Below the pieces are notes generated by a model. It was given only the letters and a program-made list of their open reading frames with translations. It searched no databases and had not been told where the DNA came from. Shown piece by piece: positions 34,901 through 47,793 of a stretch of DNA of 64,000 nt. The position numbers and the translations under genes were made by a program. Position 1 is the stretch's first letter. Every line of letters starts with the position of its first letter. Origin of the DNA: Nepenthes gracilis (Eukaryota; Streptophyta; Magnoliopsida; Caryophyllales; Nepenthaceae); the NCBI GenBank assembly GCA_033239525.1, contig BSYO01000023.1, forward strand, positions 14,703,304-14,767,303, in the 5' to 3' direction.

Positions 34901-37900
34901 GGTGGGTTTCTTTGGTTTCTCTTTTATAGTTTACGCATCGGAAGGACAAAAAGGAATGTGGTATACTCCAGTTTGACTGACTTGGAGAAAATTTTTTTAG
35001 ATGTGGGAAATTAAGGTTAGCAGGGTCACTGGTGGTAGACTACACGCCCTGGACAATGGCCTAGGTTCCGTACCCCGCAGCTACTCCTCGTCTTTTGTAT
35101 AAAAAAAAAAAAAATACAATTAAAAATATAAAATGATTGTTGAATTATGCTCGAATCAAAAATTTTTAATGCTATGATCTATTTGTATGTAGTATCTTAC
35201 CCACTGTTGGTTTGTTTGGAATCAATATCCACAAAATGTTACTGAAACCGATTGGAGTTTCTAGTAGGGTGCTCAGAGTCTCTCTTCTTATTACTGTAAA
35301 AGAGCATGTATATTTTGGTCACGATCAGTTTACTTGGCATCAGCTCATTGTGTCTCTTGGTTTTTTGTATGTTCTCTGTCATTGTCTGAAAGTGCAATAA
35401 TTCTTTGATTATAAAGCCAATTACTGGAAATTGTTCTTATAGACCAGTTGGGATTTTCCCTAGAGCAACTTCTTCATGATTCTAGTTGATACAAAAAGCA
35501 ATCTACCTTTTTGGCATCAAATTGGTGATTAATTATCACAGCTATTATCAAATCAAACTGCAGGAGACTATTTTTTGGCTAAAGATGGCTCACTGAAACC
35601 CCATGTCCACATTGGAAACTAGAGTTGCTTGTGTCTAAGCCCAGAGTACCACGGACGAGGGTGGAACTCCATTACAGGCTTTGATGGACTGATTGTTTTT
35701 CATAACTTGACATCTCAAGCATTCTTACGTGAATTTAAAACTTGCTGAACTGATAAGGGGTTTGTTTTGGCCAATCATTGTCCCATGATGGGATTATCAA
35801 TTCATCAACAAAAGTAGGTGATTTTATGGGACAGTTTAGCTGGTTCCTAGAGAAAGTTGGACTCAAGTTGTAGTGTCCTGTTCAATAATTGTTTTCATGT
35901 AAACCTAACAAGGTCGGCACTGGTTTTTATTGCAAGTTGGACTGAAGTTCTCTTGTCCAGTTGGTGATTGTTTGCCTTCAAGCCTAACTAGGAGGAAAAT
36001 AACAGGTGTAAGATCTGTGTTTTGTCACTACTTTTTCTAATATTCATGCCTGACCCCACTGCCTCAATACTAGTCTACCTTCTCCCTCTCATAGCCTCAA
36101 CTTAGCCAAATCTCTTTTCTCACTTGTGCCATATCTGACCTACATTGCCAGTGTCTTGGAAGTATGATGAATCAATGAAGAGACTGCTCCGGCTTCCTAA
36201 TAGTTGTATTTATAACATTCCACTCCAGTGTCATTCTAGGCCATATAACTGGAAATGTCAGCATCAATTGTACCACTGGGATCTCCAAACATTTGGTATT
36301 AGAATTTTGATTAAGAAGTGGTGGTCATACATTGTTTTCTGGTGCATTTTCCTGTCCTTATTTCCTGGAGACAATATTTTTATGAAGTTGACCCTAAAAG
36401 GTTCCTCTTTTATTTATTTACATTCTTTGAATGTCTTAATTTGCAGGATAGCATACTACCTCAGTCGCAACAATCAACCTGAGAATAGCTTATGGACATG
36501 CAAGTATCAGCCAGAAAATGCGCTGGAGGTCAGGTTTTTTCCTTCACTTTTTCTCATTGGTTTGCCTTTGTTCGTGTGTATTATGTTAATGTCCTGATTG
36601 ATGAAAATGTCTTGCTTCTGCAAATCCCGTATTTCTCATTTTTTCAATATTTCTGATGATTGAGCCTTCAGGTCTGTGGTAACAGTGAAGCTGTGGGCAT
36701 AATAAATGAATGGCTGCACCTTTGGCATGAAAGACATTTTCCAGCCTCCAAAAAATTCTTGAATGATGAAAAAAGCATTGTGCAAGAGGGTGATTATGAT
36801 TGCTTTGATAGTTCTTCTGATGCTGAGAACATGGAAGACACGGCTGGTTTGAAGAATGTTCTCTTGGTGATGGGACCAGTCGGGGTATATTCTCTCTCTC
36901 CTGCTCTCCCCCTCTCCACTTAGGAATGCATTTATCCATAAACCTAGTCTTTAATCTCTTCAGGGCCTTGTCATATTCATGCACCTGCCTCCACTCTGAG
37001 GAATCATCTTTTTTTTTTTTTTTTAATTATTTCTCTTGTGTGTGGATACATTTTGGCTTTTGTTGAAGTGCTATCATTTGATTTTGTATTGTAGTTCATT
37101 TTCCACTTATATTGGATGAAGAATTTGTTTGATATTTATTAAGTCATTACTCCACTTTTGCAAATATTTATTATAGGTTCCTTTCACAGTGAAATTTTCA
37201 ATATTTATAGAGACTTCAGACAATGGCAAACTTTCGTAGTCCAAAACCTTATCTCCCGACCATCTATTGGCCTGCTATTACTCAACTTGTATTCTATGAA
37301 TTCAATCTTGGTTCTCCTAATTCTAAATTTTCATTGCCAAAGTCTCGCTCCAATCTTCCCACTTAGTATTAATGTCCTTGGTCTCATCCACTAAACCATG
37401 TTATTTGCAAAACGCATGTGACAGTTATATCATCTTAAGTTACCCGTCTAGTTCATCCATGACACGGAAAATAGATATAGGCTTAAAGCTGGCTCTTAGT
37501 GTAATTCAACTATAATCAGAAAAACTGCTATGTCCCCCTATCACAGGTCAATAATTCAGTATACATCTATATCATAACTTGGATGTTTGACATGGAACTT
37601 CTTTATTTTCCAAAGTTCTCATTATATTTCTATTGGAACTATAATGTGGTCATTCCTAAATTAATAAAAACTACAAGAACGTCTTTCTGTCTTTCATTAA
37701 ATAGTTTCATCAGGCATCTAACCAATATATAGTTTTGATGGTGAACCAATGTGGCATGAATTCAAATTAGTTTTTGTTACACCCATGTCCTCTTAGCCTC
37801 TTTTGATCACTTTTCACCGTAACTTAATTGCATGACTCATCAACTTAATACTTCTGCCGTTGACATGACTTTGCATATCTCCTGGGAGGCAATCTCTCCC

Positions 37901-40900
37901 TCCCTCTGCTACTCCATGGACCTCCTTGCACCACCCCAAGCTTCCTTTTGGCATGGAAAACTCCCTTCTGATTTCTGAAATTCTTTTTTCTGTTCTTTGA
38001 ATACAATTAGCCATTGTATCCCACAACTTATTATTACTATATTTGAGATCCCAAATCTCTTCTTTTTTTGTATGTTCTCTCTAAAGGAATTTTAGTTCCA
38101 CTGTTTAGTTTTGCTTAATTTTTGCTTTGCTCTCTTCCTTTCTCTTCATATGTATATCCAAAACTAACAAGTGGTATTGTTTAGTCAAGCTTTCTGCAAG
38201 AATGCCCTTCCCGTCTTGAAATACAAACGATGTCTTTTTGTAGCGGGAAAAAAATCCGATTCTTCCATGAATAATTCTTATACATGATCAAATGCTCCTT
38301 CCTCTTTTTGAAAAATGTGTTAGCCATCACAATATTGTAAGTCACAGCAAACTCTAAAATATTATTTCTTTCCCTATGACAGTAGTCTTCATGCACATTT
38401 GTATGCTAATTTGCATTGAGTCCAACATGACCATTTAGATCTCCTTCTTTGAAATCAACTCCCTTAATGGAATTTCTTGGATCACATCATCTCATTCCTT
38501 CCAAAATTTTGCTTTCAAATGTTCTCTTACCCCCCCACTTAGGGTGCATATGCACTAATGATAGAAGTGCATTACGTCATCTTGCTGGTAATAATTATAT
38601 TTCCACTTCTCTTCACCTTCACACATTGTAATTCAACTCCTTGTCAACAAATGCAAATTCCATTCCTAGCTCTTATCATTACCCGAGTTCCAAAATTTAT
38701 AGTTGGTTCTCTCAATACTCTTGGCTTTCTTCCCCATTCACTTTATCTCTTGTAGTCATGCTCTATTGATCTTTCTTCTAATCACAGCTTTTACTACCTC
38801 CATAAGCTTACTAGCCAAAGTATCAATATTCTCAGTTCTTTACTTAGCCGATACAAAGCTATATTATAGCACCCAAATTTTCTAATTCGGCAGCTCGATC
38901 TAATGTTATTAGTTCTGGTATGTAGACCAAATAATAGCTTCTATAGCTGAACCCATGCATGCTTTTGTAGCCCTATCTGATTTTACACTACATCCAAGTG
39001 GCAATGCAGCGACTTTAGCCCGTTTAACATTGTACTCGAATGATACAATGTGTCGCAAGGAACACCTAGAGGTAAGAACTTGAAGTCGCAAAACCATGTC
39101 AAAAGACCCAGCAAAATTTTATGGTGTGTTTCGACTATTTAACTCAATCGCCTTCATTTAGGCTTGGGATTAGGTTGCTAAAGATAAAGTCCCCAGAACA
39201 GGCAGAGTTAGAACTAGACTAGCATTAGAAGGTGATTCTTTTCTAGAAAATTGAGCACGCTAAGGTTTTAAACAATTGTCTCTCTAAAAGTTATAAGTTA
39301 TAACTTCTGTCAAAAGTACTGTTTGGATTTATTTGGAAAAGTCTGAATTGAAATTTGTTAGAAAAGCTCAGAGTTACTTATATACAACTACAATCAAAAG
39401 AAGGATATTTAAATATATCTATGTCCATAGCAAAATAAGGACAAAAATAAAACAAGTTTTTTTGGTTAGTAGTGTGCCCATTGCAGAACAAGGACATAAA
39501 TAAAACAAGTTTTTTTTTGTTTGTAATATATAAAACAAATTGTCATGATTATACTGTTTTTTTTGTTGAAATTCTAGGGTTATTAGTGCTTGGACAAGTG
39601 CCATAGTATTGATGAACATGTTATGCACCTTCCCCATACATTGGAGGCAAAATGCTTTGAGCAATGTTTTAAATTGGTAGAACGTACAAAAATAAGCCTA
39701 GGAATGTGCCATTGAGAATCATTTAGAAGCATTCTATTGGGTTTTGAACATGAAAATGATCCTTAATTCGAGTAGTCACTCCTGCATTCCCTTGTTTTGA
39801 GTAGACCCTTCTCTTTTGAATACTTGATTAGTTTTCTTCTTATTCAAAAGGAGTTTTCAACTATTAAAACAGCACACTGTTCTATATTCTGAAAGTTACT
39901 TTTTTTAGTGGGTGCTAATTCTGAAAATGATGCCATGATTAGTGCAAGCACTCATGTTTATCATGGTGGGTATGTCAATTTTCTATGCAGAGTGGAAAAT
40001 CAGCAGCTATCTATGCGTGTGCAAAAGAACAAGGGTTTCAGGTCACCGAGGTATAACTATTATGACTTACCTTCATCGTGCCATCATTTGTTAGAGTAAA
40101 CTTTCTGATTGCAGTAATGCAAAAGTAAGAGCCTGATAATGCCCCAACCCCCAAAAAACAAATCCCTTCTACGTTTAAGGCTCACATCTTGGGTTTCCTT
40201 AGTGTAAGACTAAGGTGTTTTGCACAGGTGTAAATGTTTGCAAGATCACCCTGGGCCACATGTTTTAACTAATGAAAGGAGAGAGAGAGAGAGAGGGAAG
40301 GGGGGAGAGAGAGAGAGAGAGAGAGAGATGATCCTGAAGTTGGTATATGTTAAGCATGCCATAAGTGAAACTTAGCTACTGCTTGGCAATGAAGCCATGG
40401 GCTGGGATCTAACCTTGTATCTTTCTGGTTCTTTTAAAATAGCATCATGAATTTGTTATAGCCCAAAATAGCTTTACTTGTTGGTTTTGACATAACATGG
40501 GGAAATTGGTTTTTTCCCGAGCAATCTGTACCTCAGCATGCCCTCTTTTCCGATGTCTGATTCCAAGTGGACAAGAAGTGATAGTAAGATTGATGGGCTA
40601 GCCAAATGCTTTTTCCAACTGTAAAATCTCTTTAATTATTTCTTGTCCATTGGTTGTACTGTATACTTGATACAGCTAGACAGTCATAGAACGTGTATTT
40701 GTTTGTTTTATAGCCTGTCCCACTTAGTGGGACTTTGGTTTTATTGTCGTTGCTGTTGTCATTTTTGCTTCTGTACTTGATTTAAGTCCTTTAACTACAA
40801 TTATTAGCTGGCAATCTGGGGCTATGTCAAATATTTATTTGAATTACCTAGTGTTGTAAATATATGTTGCTGATGTGCTGTGTTTCTAGGTCAATGCATC

Positions 40901-43900
40901 AGATTGGCGAAATGGTGCTCTCGTAAAGCAAAAGTTCGGGGAGGCGGTAGGGTCACATTGGCTTAAAAGGTTTGTTTGTTTTTCTGATCATGAATGCACA
41001 TCATTCTCACTCTATTCGACCAAGAAATTGTGTTAGAGTGCATATGCCACTGGCGATGTTGGAAATAGGCTTAGAAATTTCATCCTGTTGAAAATTTCTT
41101 GATCTCAAATAGCACAAGACAAGACTAATGATGTTGTCCACATGATTGCTAAAGGTAATACCCAATCTGATTTTTTCTTATTCATCTCACATTATGTCTC
41201 CATGTCATTCAGGAGACAGGAAAATCCCATATATTCACAGAGAAAGCAAACTGCAGAAGCATCAGCTGAAGAGCTTGATCAGGGAAGAATTGATACGATA
41301 CCTCTATCAGAAGAGGAAGATTCTAATAATGCCGTTGAAATACCCCAGAAATTTTACTGCGGTGATGATACAGTTGGTTGTGGTGAAGGTGAAATTAAAA
41401 CCTTGATACTTTTTGAGGATGTGGATGCTACTTTATCTGAAGACCGTGGTTTTATATCTACCATACACCAACTTGCTGATACTGGAAAGAGGCCCATGAT
41501 ATTGACCACTAATAGTAAGGGCTTCTTAACTAGGATAATTCAACATCTCAATTTAATTTGGTAGTTCTTGAGTTTAACGTTATTATTGGAACAAATTTTA
41601 GGTAACAACCCTGTCCTTCCAGAAAATTTGGATAGGGAAGAGGTGTACTTCACAAAGCCATCATCAAAGGAGCTGCTCTCCCATGTAAACATGGTATGAT
41701 CTTCGAGGTCATCCTGTGCCACTCTTCCGAACCCCCCTTCTTTTGTCCTTTATGCCGAACTTCACCAAATCCTTGTCCTTTCTATATTTTAGGTTTGTAT
41801 GGCAGAAAAAGCCAATATTCAACCTCACATAATAGAGAGATATATTCAATATTGCAAGGGGGATGTTCGGAAGACTTTGATGCATCTTCAATTTTGGTGC
41901 CAGGGTAAAGGAAATGGAAAAGGTAAGTTAGCGTAGTCCTTTTGTGTAGCTTCTGTCTAACTGAGCCAATTATCGTAAGTTGGCTATTTATACTACTACC
42001 ATTTGTCTAATCAACTAATTTTCTGGGTGTTTTTAAATGAAAGGAGTGGTTTTGTGCATCTCACAAAAAATGTAAATTATCTCTCGTTCATATAGTTTTT
42101 TGTTTTCCTATTCATTCCTGTGGGTCTTCCCTATATATTTCATCTCCCTTGGGTCAAAAAAAAAAAAAAAAAAAATCATGTGTACATAGACGAACATGTG
42201 TTCTGAATTCTAGGACTTTGAGGAGATGTTTGTTCAATCTGTCTGAGCCAGTTGGAAGCTTCAGTTATGTAAAATCCTAGTTTGGTGTGAAGATGGGTTT
42301 ATCTAAGTCTCCTATAAAAGCTATCTCTTCCCTTCCTCCATCCCCACCCTCACCCCACCCCAACCCCCATTACCATATATCTTTCATTTGACTTTTCTCT
42401 GGTGGGACTAACATTTGGTGTATTCTATTAAATTATCCACTCTTCCATGTATTTTCGACAAAGTATTGAAAATGTATATTGATCAACAGAACACAAGGAA
42501 TCATAAATAATTGATATTAACTACTATATTTGGGAAGATCTTGATCTACCTTCTCTTAAAAAAGTAGAGTCCCGGAACATTAGGCTTCCACATCGGTGGA
42601 CTTGAGATATGCAAGCTTACTACTGTATAGCATAGAGAATATTTCTATGGTTCAAGCCATGAAACAAAATATCAACTGATACATGATGGATATTGATATC
42701 GAGAGGTCCCGATCTCTATAATGGGAAAAATATCCTGATAGGTCTATGTATTGGTGACATATAGCAACATATCAATCTATATTCCAAAATTGGTAGATAG
42801 GGTTGATATGTGTATGTCATTTTTTTGTTTTGTTTTGCTCTTAGAAATATAAATCCATATGTTTTATATATATTCAAATTTTATAAAAAGCCTAAATCTA
42901 CATGTTTTGTAAAGACATAAAACATAGATAAAAGACTTTGAATTCTTTTTCCAATGACATAGAAAGATATTATTAATCTTAATTTTGATTACATTTACTA
43001 AAACTCTACAAATATGTAAATATATTATTAAAAATATTCAAATTTTAGTATATTACTTCTTTTTATGTTGTCAAGAGAGAATATGTGTTTGCAATGTCTA
43101 ATATTGATAAGTGTTGGCCGATTCCGATATTTTAATCCATACTTTGACCAGTAATTTCAAAGTTATAATGGAGCAACGACTCCGTTGCACCTCTCTATGA
43201 TTTGTGTCTCAGCTGGACAGTTTTGCAATATAAATCTCAATTTTGGTGTAAAGATGGATCAATTTTGTTCCTGCATAACAGATCTTTTCTCTTTCTCCGA
43301 ATTCTGTCTTCCTTTAAACCTTTCATAGGACTGTTCTTTGGCAGGACTGGCAGCTTTTCAGTTCAATTATGTTTAGCTTTTCTATCATCATCTTTCTTGA
43401 TGAGTATCCTACTCCATCTTTGGCTCCATCTTCTTCATCACTAAATATTGAATTTTTAATTATTTGCTGACAACTTTACTGATGTGAATGTTTAACTAAT
43501 TTTGTTTATTTAAGTATGGGGAAAGGATGATAATGTGTAGGAAAGTATCCCGCGAAATTGTTGAATTTGTTGTGTATTTGCCTTCCGTTTTACTTTGCAG
43601 CAACATCATGGTAATGCATCAGAGATGCTAAATGAAATTATTTCAATGTGAACGTAAATACTTACATGGTGTGCCAAATTGACAAGAAGTATTTTATTGT
43701 TGGGGGAATTTCTTATGTAAAATCATTTTCATTTGCTGCTAATACCAGCAACTCCTCTATCTTCATATGGAAACATTCTAAAATTGGCTTTGGATACTGC
43801 CTTCCTAACTGTCCAGGATCTCCAGATGTGAAAGTGAGGAGTTTGTATATGCACCTGCCGTTTGATCTTGAAGCTGGGCATTATGTGCTACCCAAAGTAA

Positions 43901-46900
43901 TTCCTTGGGATTTTCCTTCTCAATTGTCTGAAGTTGTTGAAAGACAGATAGCCCAATCATTATGTAGAATGGAAGAAAATTCTTTCTTTGAGATGACTGG
44001 GGAGGAGTTGGGTAACCACAATATGAAGAATCTGGATGTCTGCAAAGGTGGACCAACCAGCGTTGAGGCAAAGAAAGAGGAAATTTTCAGCCGGAATGTT
44101 GACTGTGAAGATGGCTTCATGGCATCAGTCATCAATGCTTGTGAGTTATCTAATTCCTCGGGATCTCCAGTTGCATTCAATCGGCGGAGTGGTCGCAAAA
44201 ACTTCGGAACCGTTCTGTCTTCTGGTTCTGAAGATGAGATTTCCATTGATGAGTTCCTTGCAGTTTCAGATTTGAATAAGAAACATGTTGATGATGTATT
44301 ATTTTCTGAAGTTGATTCTCAGCTTCAAATGCATCATCCAGTGGATTCTGCACATCCCACTACTGACACGTTACCTCTTGCTGGATATGCTGAAGTGGAA
44401 GAACTTCAGCAGAAGTCGGGAGCAATGAAGGACCCTCTCATCAACGATCAGTGCCAGTCGGTTGATGTGTCCTGTGTGCCAGAGTCAACATTTGTTCCAG
44501 AAACTCAAGTTAATTTTGGAACAGAGTTGATATCAAGAACACACCCATCAGAAGCCGTATCGCCAATTATAGTTGATAATGCCAATCAATCTGTCTCTGG
44601 TCTACATGAAGATTTTCAACTTAAGCAATGTCCTTGCTTTGAGAATGTGAATTTGGTGGATGAGGAGATAGGAGACAGTCTCAGGGAAAATGATCACCGT
44701 GAGACTAGTACAAGGGGTTACCCAGTGATGGACGAGTGTAGTCGTGTGGATTTCTCTAGGGGATCCAAGCGCCTTAAGAAACCCTGGTCCAGAATCGTGG
44801 AAAATTCCGTGCAGGAAACTTGGAATAAACTCCGGATCACTGATCTGAGGCAGCATATTACTTTAGATCAAAAAAATGCTTCTCAAGCTGTGGAACTTAC
44901 CTACAGAATAAGCAATCTGATTTCAGAAGCTGACTTGTTGCTTCATAACTGCCAGTTGCTGTGTAGTGTAAGTTTACAGACAACCTTTAATTTGCACCTC
45001 TCTATATCGAGAAATGTTCTGGGGGACACATTTTGGTCACTTGGGGTCCCAACCATCCCACATAGGAATAGATGGACCAATGGGATGCGACACCAGAATG
45101 GGTGTCTAGAGGCTTTCTAAAGGGTGGTAACATCACACCTTTTTGTTTAATGCGCATTTTGCCCATTGCCCAGTGACAAAGTACGGCCTTGCAGGATTCA
45201 TCAGAGCAGGACATAGATCTCAGCGGGGAAACTCTTGCCTTTGGCCGGTGCGATCAGCAAGTGCAGATGACATCTGATGTTGCAAATCATGGATTTTGCC
45301 TCTATGCAAAAGATATTGCTGTTTTAGCATCAAAGATGGGCATGGCCAGCGAGGTAGATTTAACCCGGGAGATGCTGGCTTCGACAAGTAATTCAATGGC
45401 ATTAGAAAATTTACTTGTCCAGAGTAGGGCATGGAGTCAAACTTCATTTGCTGGAAACATCTTAAAGATTTCATCACCAACAACAGACCTTTCCTATAAA
45501 TGGTTTGGGCTGCAACATCTTTTTTTTTCCTTAATCCAACATAATTCATGCCGATTGTTTATGATAGTTTTTTTTGACACTCGTCAGGCTTTGCTGGTTA
45601 ACCCATGATGGAAATAGATAGTTTTAGATATTGACATAAGCGAGTCTATAGTGTTACATGAGGAGGAGCAAGATTGCTAACTGAACTCCTTTTCCTGTGA
45701 TTTTGGCATAACAAGAGATATATTACATAAGAGAAAGACCGGCTACTGCCAGGCATCTGACAACTTGAACTAAGAGTGACAGACATTTTCTTGTAGTTTC
45801 CGTGAGAACCAACGGATAACAAAGCAACCATCTGAAACAACCTTCAAAGATACACGTATGACAAATATTTCTGACAAGCTTAACCAAGTGGTCAAAATGA
45901 GTGGACCCTGTCAAGGTAAAATACTCTAACGAGAAGATTTTATCAAAAAACGTGAGAAAACATCAGGAAGGAAACAATAATCATTTATTAGGAAAGTCTA
46001 GATCGGTACCTCCAATTACTTTTCTTTTTGGAGAACCTCCTAAAGCTCCAACTGGATGATCTTGTCTGCAGCTGACTGGTTCTGGTTATTGTTTACCATT
46101 CCGTGGGAAAAAATGGAACAAAAGGAATAGGCATAGTAAATTTGGCAGCTGATCACAAAATCTGGCCGATCTAGAACAGCACCTGCACATCATTTTCTGC
46201 ATGACTGAGTTTCTTAAGGACTCAAATTTCATTGTTGTGATTCCAAACAGGTTACACAACTTAAATCGTGACTAACAAATTCCCTTGAGTCCTTGACATC
46301 ATGGATTGTGTCCTTCGCATGTATGGAGGTAGCTGTAGTTTTTCCGAATCTCATACCTTCAGTTATCTGAATAAGTCAATCAACTTGTCCATAGTAAGTG
46401 ATGCAGAAAAGTTTTTTAACAATCTTTCCCACTTTCGTGTATCAACACATCTATTCTAGTTGTAGGAAAGAAAGAAAAATGTAGACTTGACAAAAAATGG
46501 TGTAATGTGATAAAAACTGATTTTAAATTGCTTATACTTTCAGTTAATATTACTCTAGATCATGTGAAATGGCCAAAGGGGGTTTATGACCGTCGTCACC
46601 TAATGAGACACAAGGCTTTATCGTCGTTGTTATATTATGGCTGCTTTATAACTTGAGTAGTTTCCTGGTTTTGTTTATTTTGGCTCTCTTTTTGGCATAT
46701 TTTGTTCCTCTTCGTCCCCTCAGCCCTTTACTCTTAGTACATGCAAATAATGCCATAAGCTACTGACGTACGAATTTCATTGTGGTGACAACAATGCAGT
46801 GAAAAAGAAACAGTCCTCCACAATATAATTCAGTCAATTGTTCCATCCAGACTGTACTTGGCATTAAAAGGATGTCCGTTCCACGAGTATCTTTCTTCCT

Positions 46901-47380
46901 TAGCCTGCATTTCAAGGTCAGAGGCTTCTCGTTTGTCTCAAAACACCGAAAGCACTACCCGTCGAAGGTGAGCCGTTTTCCTGCGAAAAGCACTAGTAAC
47001 CATCTTGAAGGCTCCGTTTGGTTTCAGGAATCTCGATTTTATAATATTTGGTTTATATGAAACTCTATAGAAATAATTAGTGAAAAATATTTTCCATGTG
47101 GTTTTCCGTCAATATCCAAATAAAAGAAAGAAAATATAATCTTCATTTTTTTCTTATTATTTTCCTGTGATTCGTATGTTCTAAGAACCAGATAGACTCA
47201 AGCTTTCTTCACTTCAACGTTCTCAATTGACTTGCATTTTTTGTGGTTTACAGGGTACGGGTTGCCAAAAACTACTTGACTGGCGGTGCACTATCGCTCT
47301 CGCCCGATAATATCTCAGTGCTGTTGGAGCAATGCTCCTACGGGAAAGGTTCATCGCGATCAACAGGTATGGACTTCTAA
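28967..47380 (+). CDS. ELG1: ELG1/ATAD5-like AAA+ ATPase (PCNA unloader)
   Basis: Seventeen exons join in frame to about 1245 residues: 28967-29206, 31810-31867, 33462-33634, 33939-34103, 34356-34652, 34810-34901, 36447-36528, 36672-36884, 39991-40050, 40890-40969, 41213-41514, 41602-41693, 41793-41922, 43817-44967, 45195-45502, 46800-46967 and 47254-47380. By family knowledge ELG1/ATAD5 forms an RFC-like clamp unloader that removes PCNA from replicated DNA. Walker A (GPVG-SGKS, about 437-444) is split by intron 8. Walker B is LILFEDVD (about 551-558) and a sensor-1-type segment is PMILTTNS. Upstream are KYQPENALEVCGN and EWLHLWHERH, typical of plant members. The large exon 14 encodes an acidic, disordered insertion. 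The C-terminus (SIVPSRLYLALKGCPFHEYL, LTGGALSLSPDNISVL) matches the conserved plant tail. The donor of exon 15 (ATG|GTTTGG) is weak and is the least certain junction. Splicing is otherwise GT-AG. Confidence 0.92.
37814..38790 (-). mobile_element. Decayed LINE endonuclease fragment
   Basis: On the minus strand inside ELG1 intron 8, segments match the endonuclease (EEP) region of plant LINE elements, in order. They are RARNGIC (about 38680, frameshifted), DLNGHVG, HEDYCHRERNN then ILEFAVTYNIVMANTFFKKR and KEHLIMYKN (38396-38250), and further down MWDTMANCIQRTEKRISEIR (38026-37967). Stops and frame changes separate them. No reverse-transcriptase core, poly-A tail or target duplication was recognised, so this is an old internal fragment lying antisense to the host gene. 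Confidence 0.75.
40277..40329. repeat. (GA)n microsatellite in ELG1 intron 9
   Basis: An interrupted GA dinucleotide run (two GA tracts joined by GGAAGGGGGGAGA) of about 50 bp, in a strongly purine-biased strand. It is intronic and has no coding effect. Confidence 0.9.
42640..43140 (-). repeat. Dispersed ATATCGG-type repeat, copy B
   Basis: This is a longer relative of the block at 23715-23960, in the opposite orientation, within ELG1 intron 13. Its right end (GATATTGATAAGTGTTGGCC, GATTCCGATATTTTAATCC) reads in complement like the left end of copy A. Its left part (CATATAGCAACATATCAATC) mirrors copy A's CCGATATGTTGTCAATATGG. The middle (about 42840-43070) is very AT-rich and largely absent from copy A. 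Confidence 0.5.
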
Positions 47381-47453
47381 CAAATAGAAAATAGGGAATT
47401 TTCATAGGAAAGTTACGTGCTAACATAGATATCGCATTCTTCGGATCATGTTG

Positions 47454-47793
47454 AGGGGAAGAACGATCTCCTCAATTAGGGGACAATGCCATTGCTTCTT
47501 GTTGTAAAGTCTCTGTGCGATCCCCTTTAACTTATTTAATAAAGGAGGATGTTGAGGCTGAGTTGTTATAGGGTACCCTTGGCATCTCTTTATTTACCAG
47601 GGTAATGAACTCTCGACCTTTCAAGGGGAAGAACGATCTCCTCAATTAGGGGACAATGCCATTGCTTCTTGTTGTAAAGTCTCTGTGCGATCCCCTTTAA
47701 CTTATTTAATAAAGGAGGATGTTGAGGCTGAGTTGTTATAGGGTACCCTTGGCATCTCTTTATTTACCAGGGTAATGAACTCTCGACCTTTCA
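47454..47793. repeat. Exact 170-bp tandem duplication
   Basis: Two adjacent copies (47454-47623 and 47624-47793), each running from GGGGAAGAACGATCTCCTC to GAACTCTCGACCTTTCAA, appear identical over their whole length. The block begins 74 bp after the ELG1 stop codon, so it probably lies in or next to the 3' UTR. Confidence 0.92.

Noticed and set aside
43648..43816. Upstream extension of the large ELG1 exon to 43648
   Set aside because: A good acceptor (CTGTCCAG) at 43816 gives the correct phase with exon 13, and the upstream residues do not resemble the family.
44968..45120. Read-through of ELG1 exon 14 to a stop at 45120
   Set aside because: A strong donor (AGT|GTAAGT) at 44967 and an in-phase exon at 45195 fit the family better; this could only be a minor retained-intron form.
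45503..45608. ELG1 ending at the stop at 45608
   Set aside because: Exons at 46800-46967 and 47254-47380 encode the conserved C-terminus in the right phase, so the read-through tail is probably intronic.
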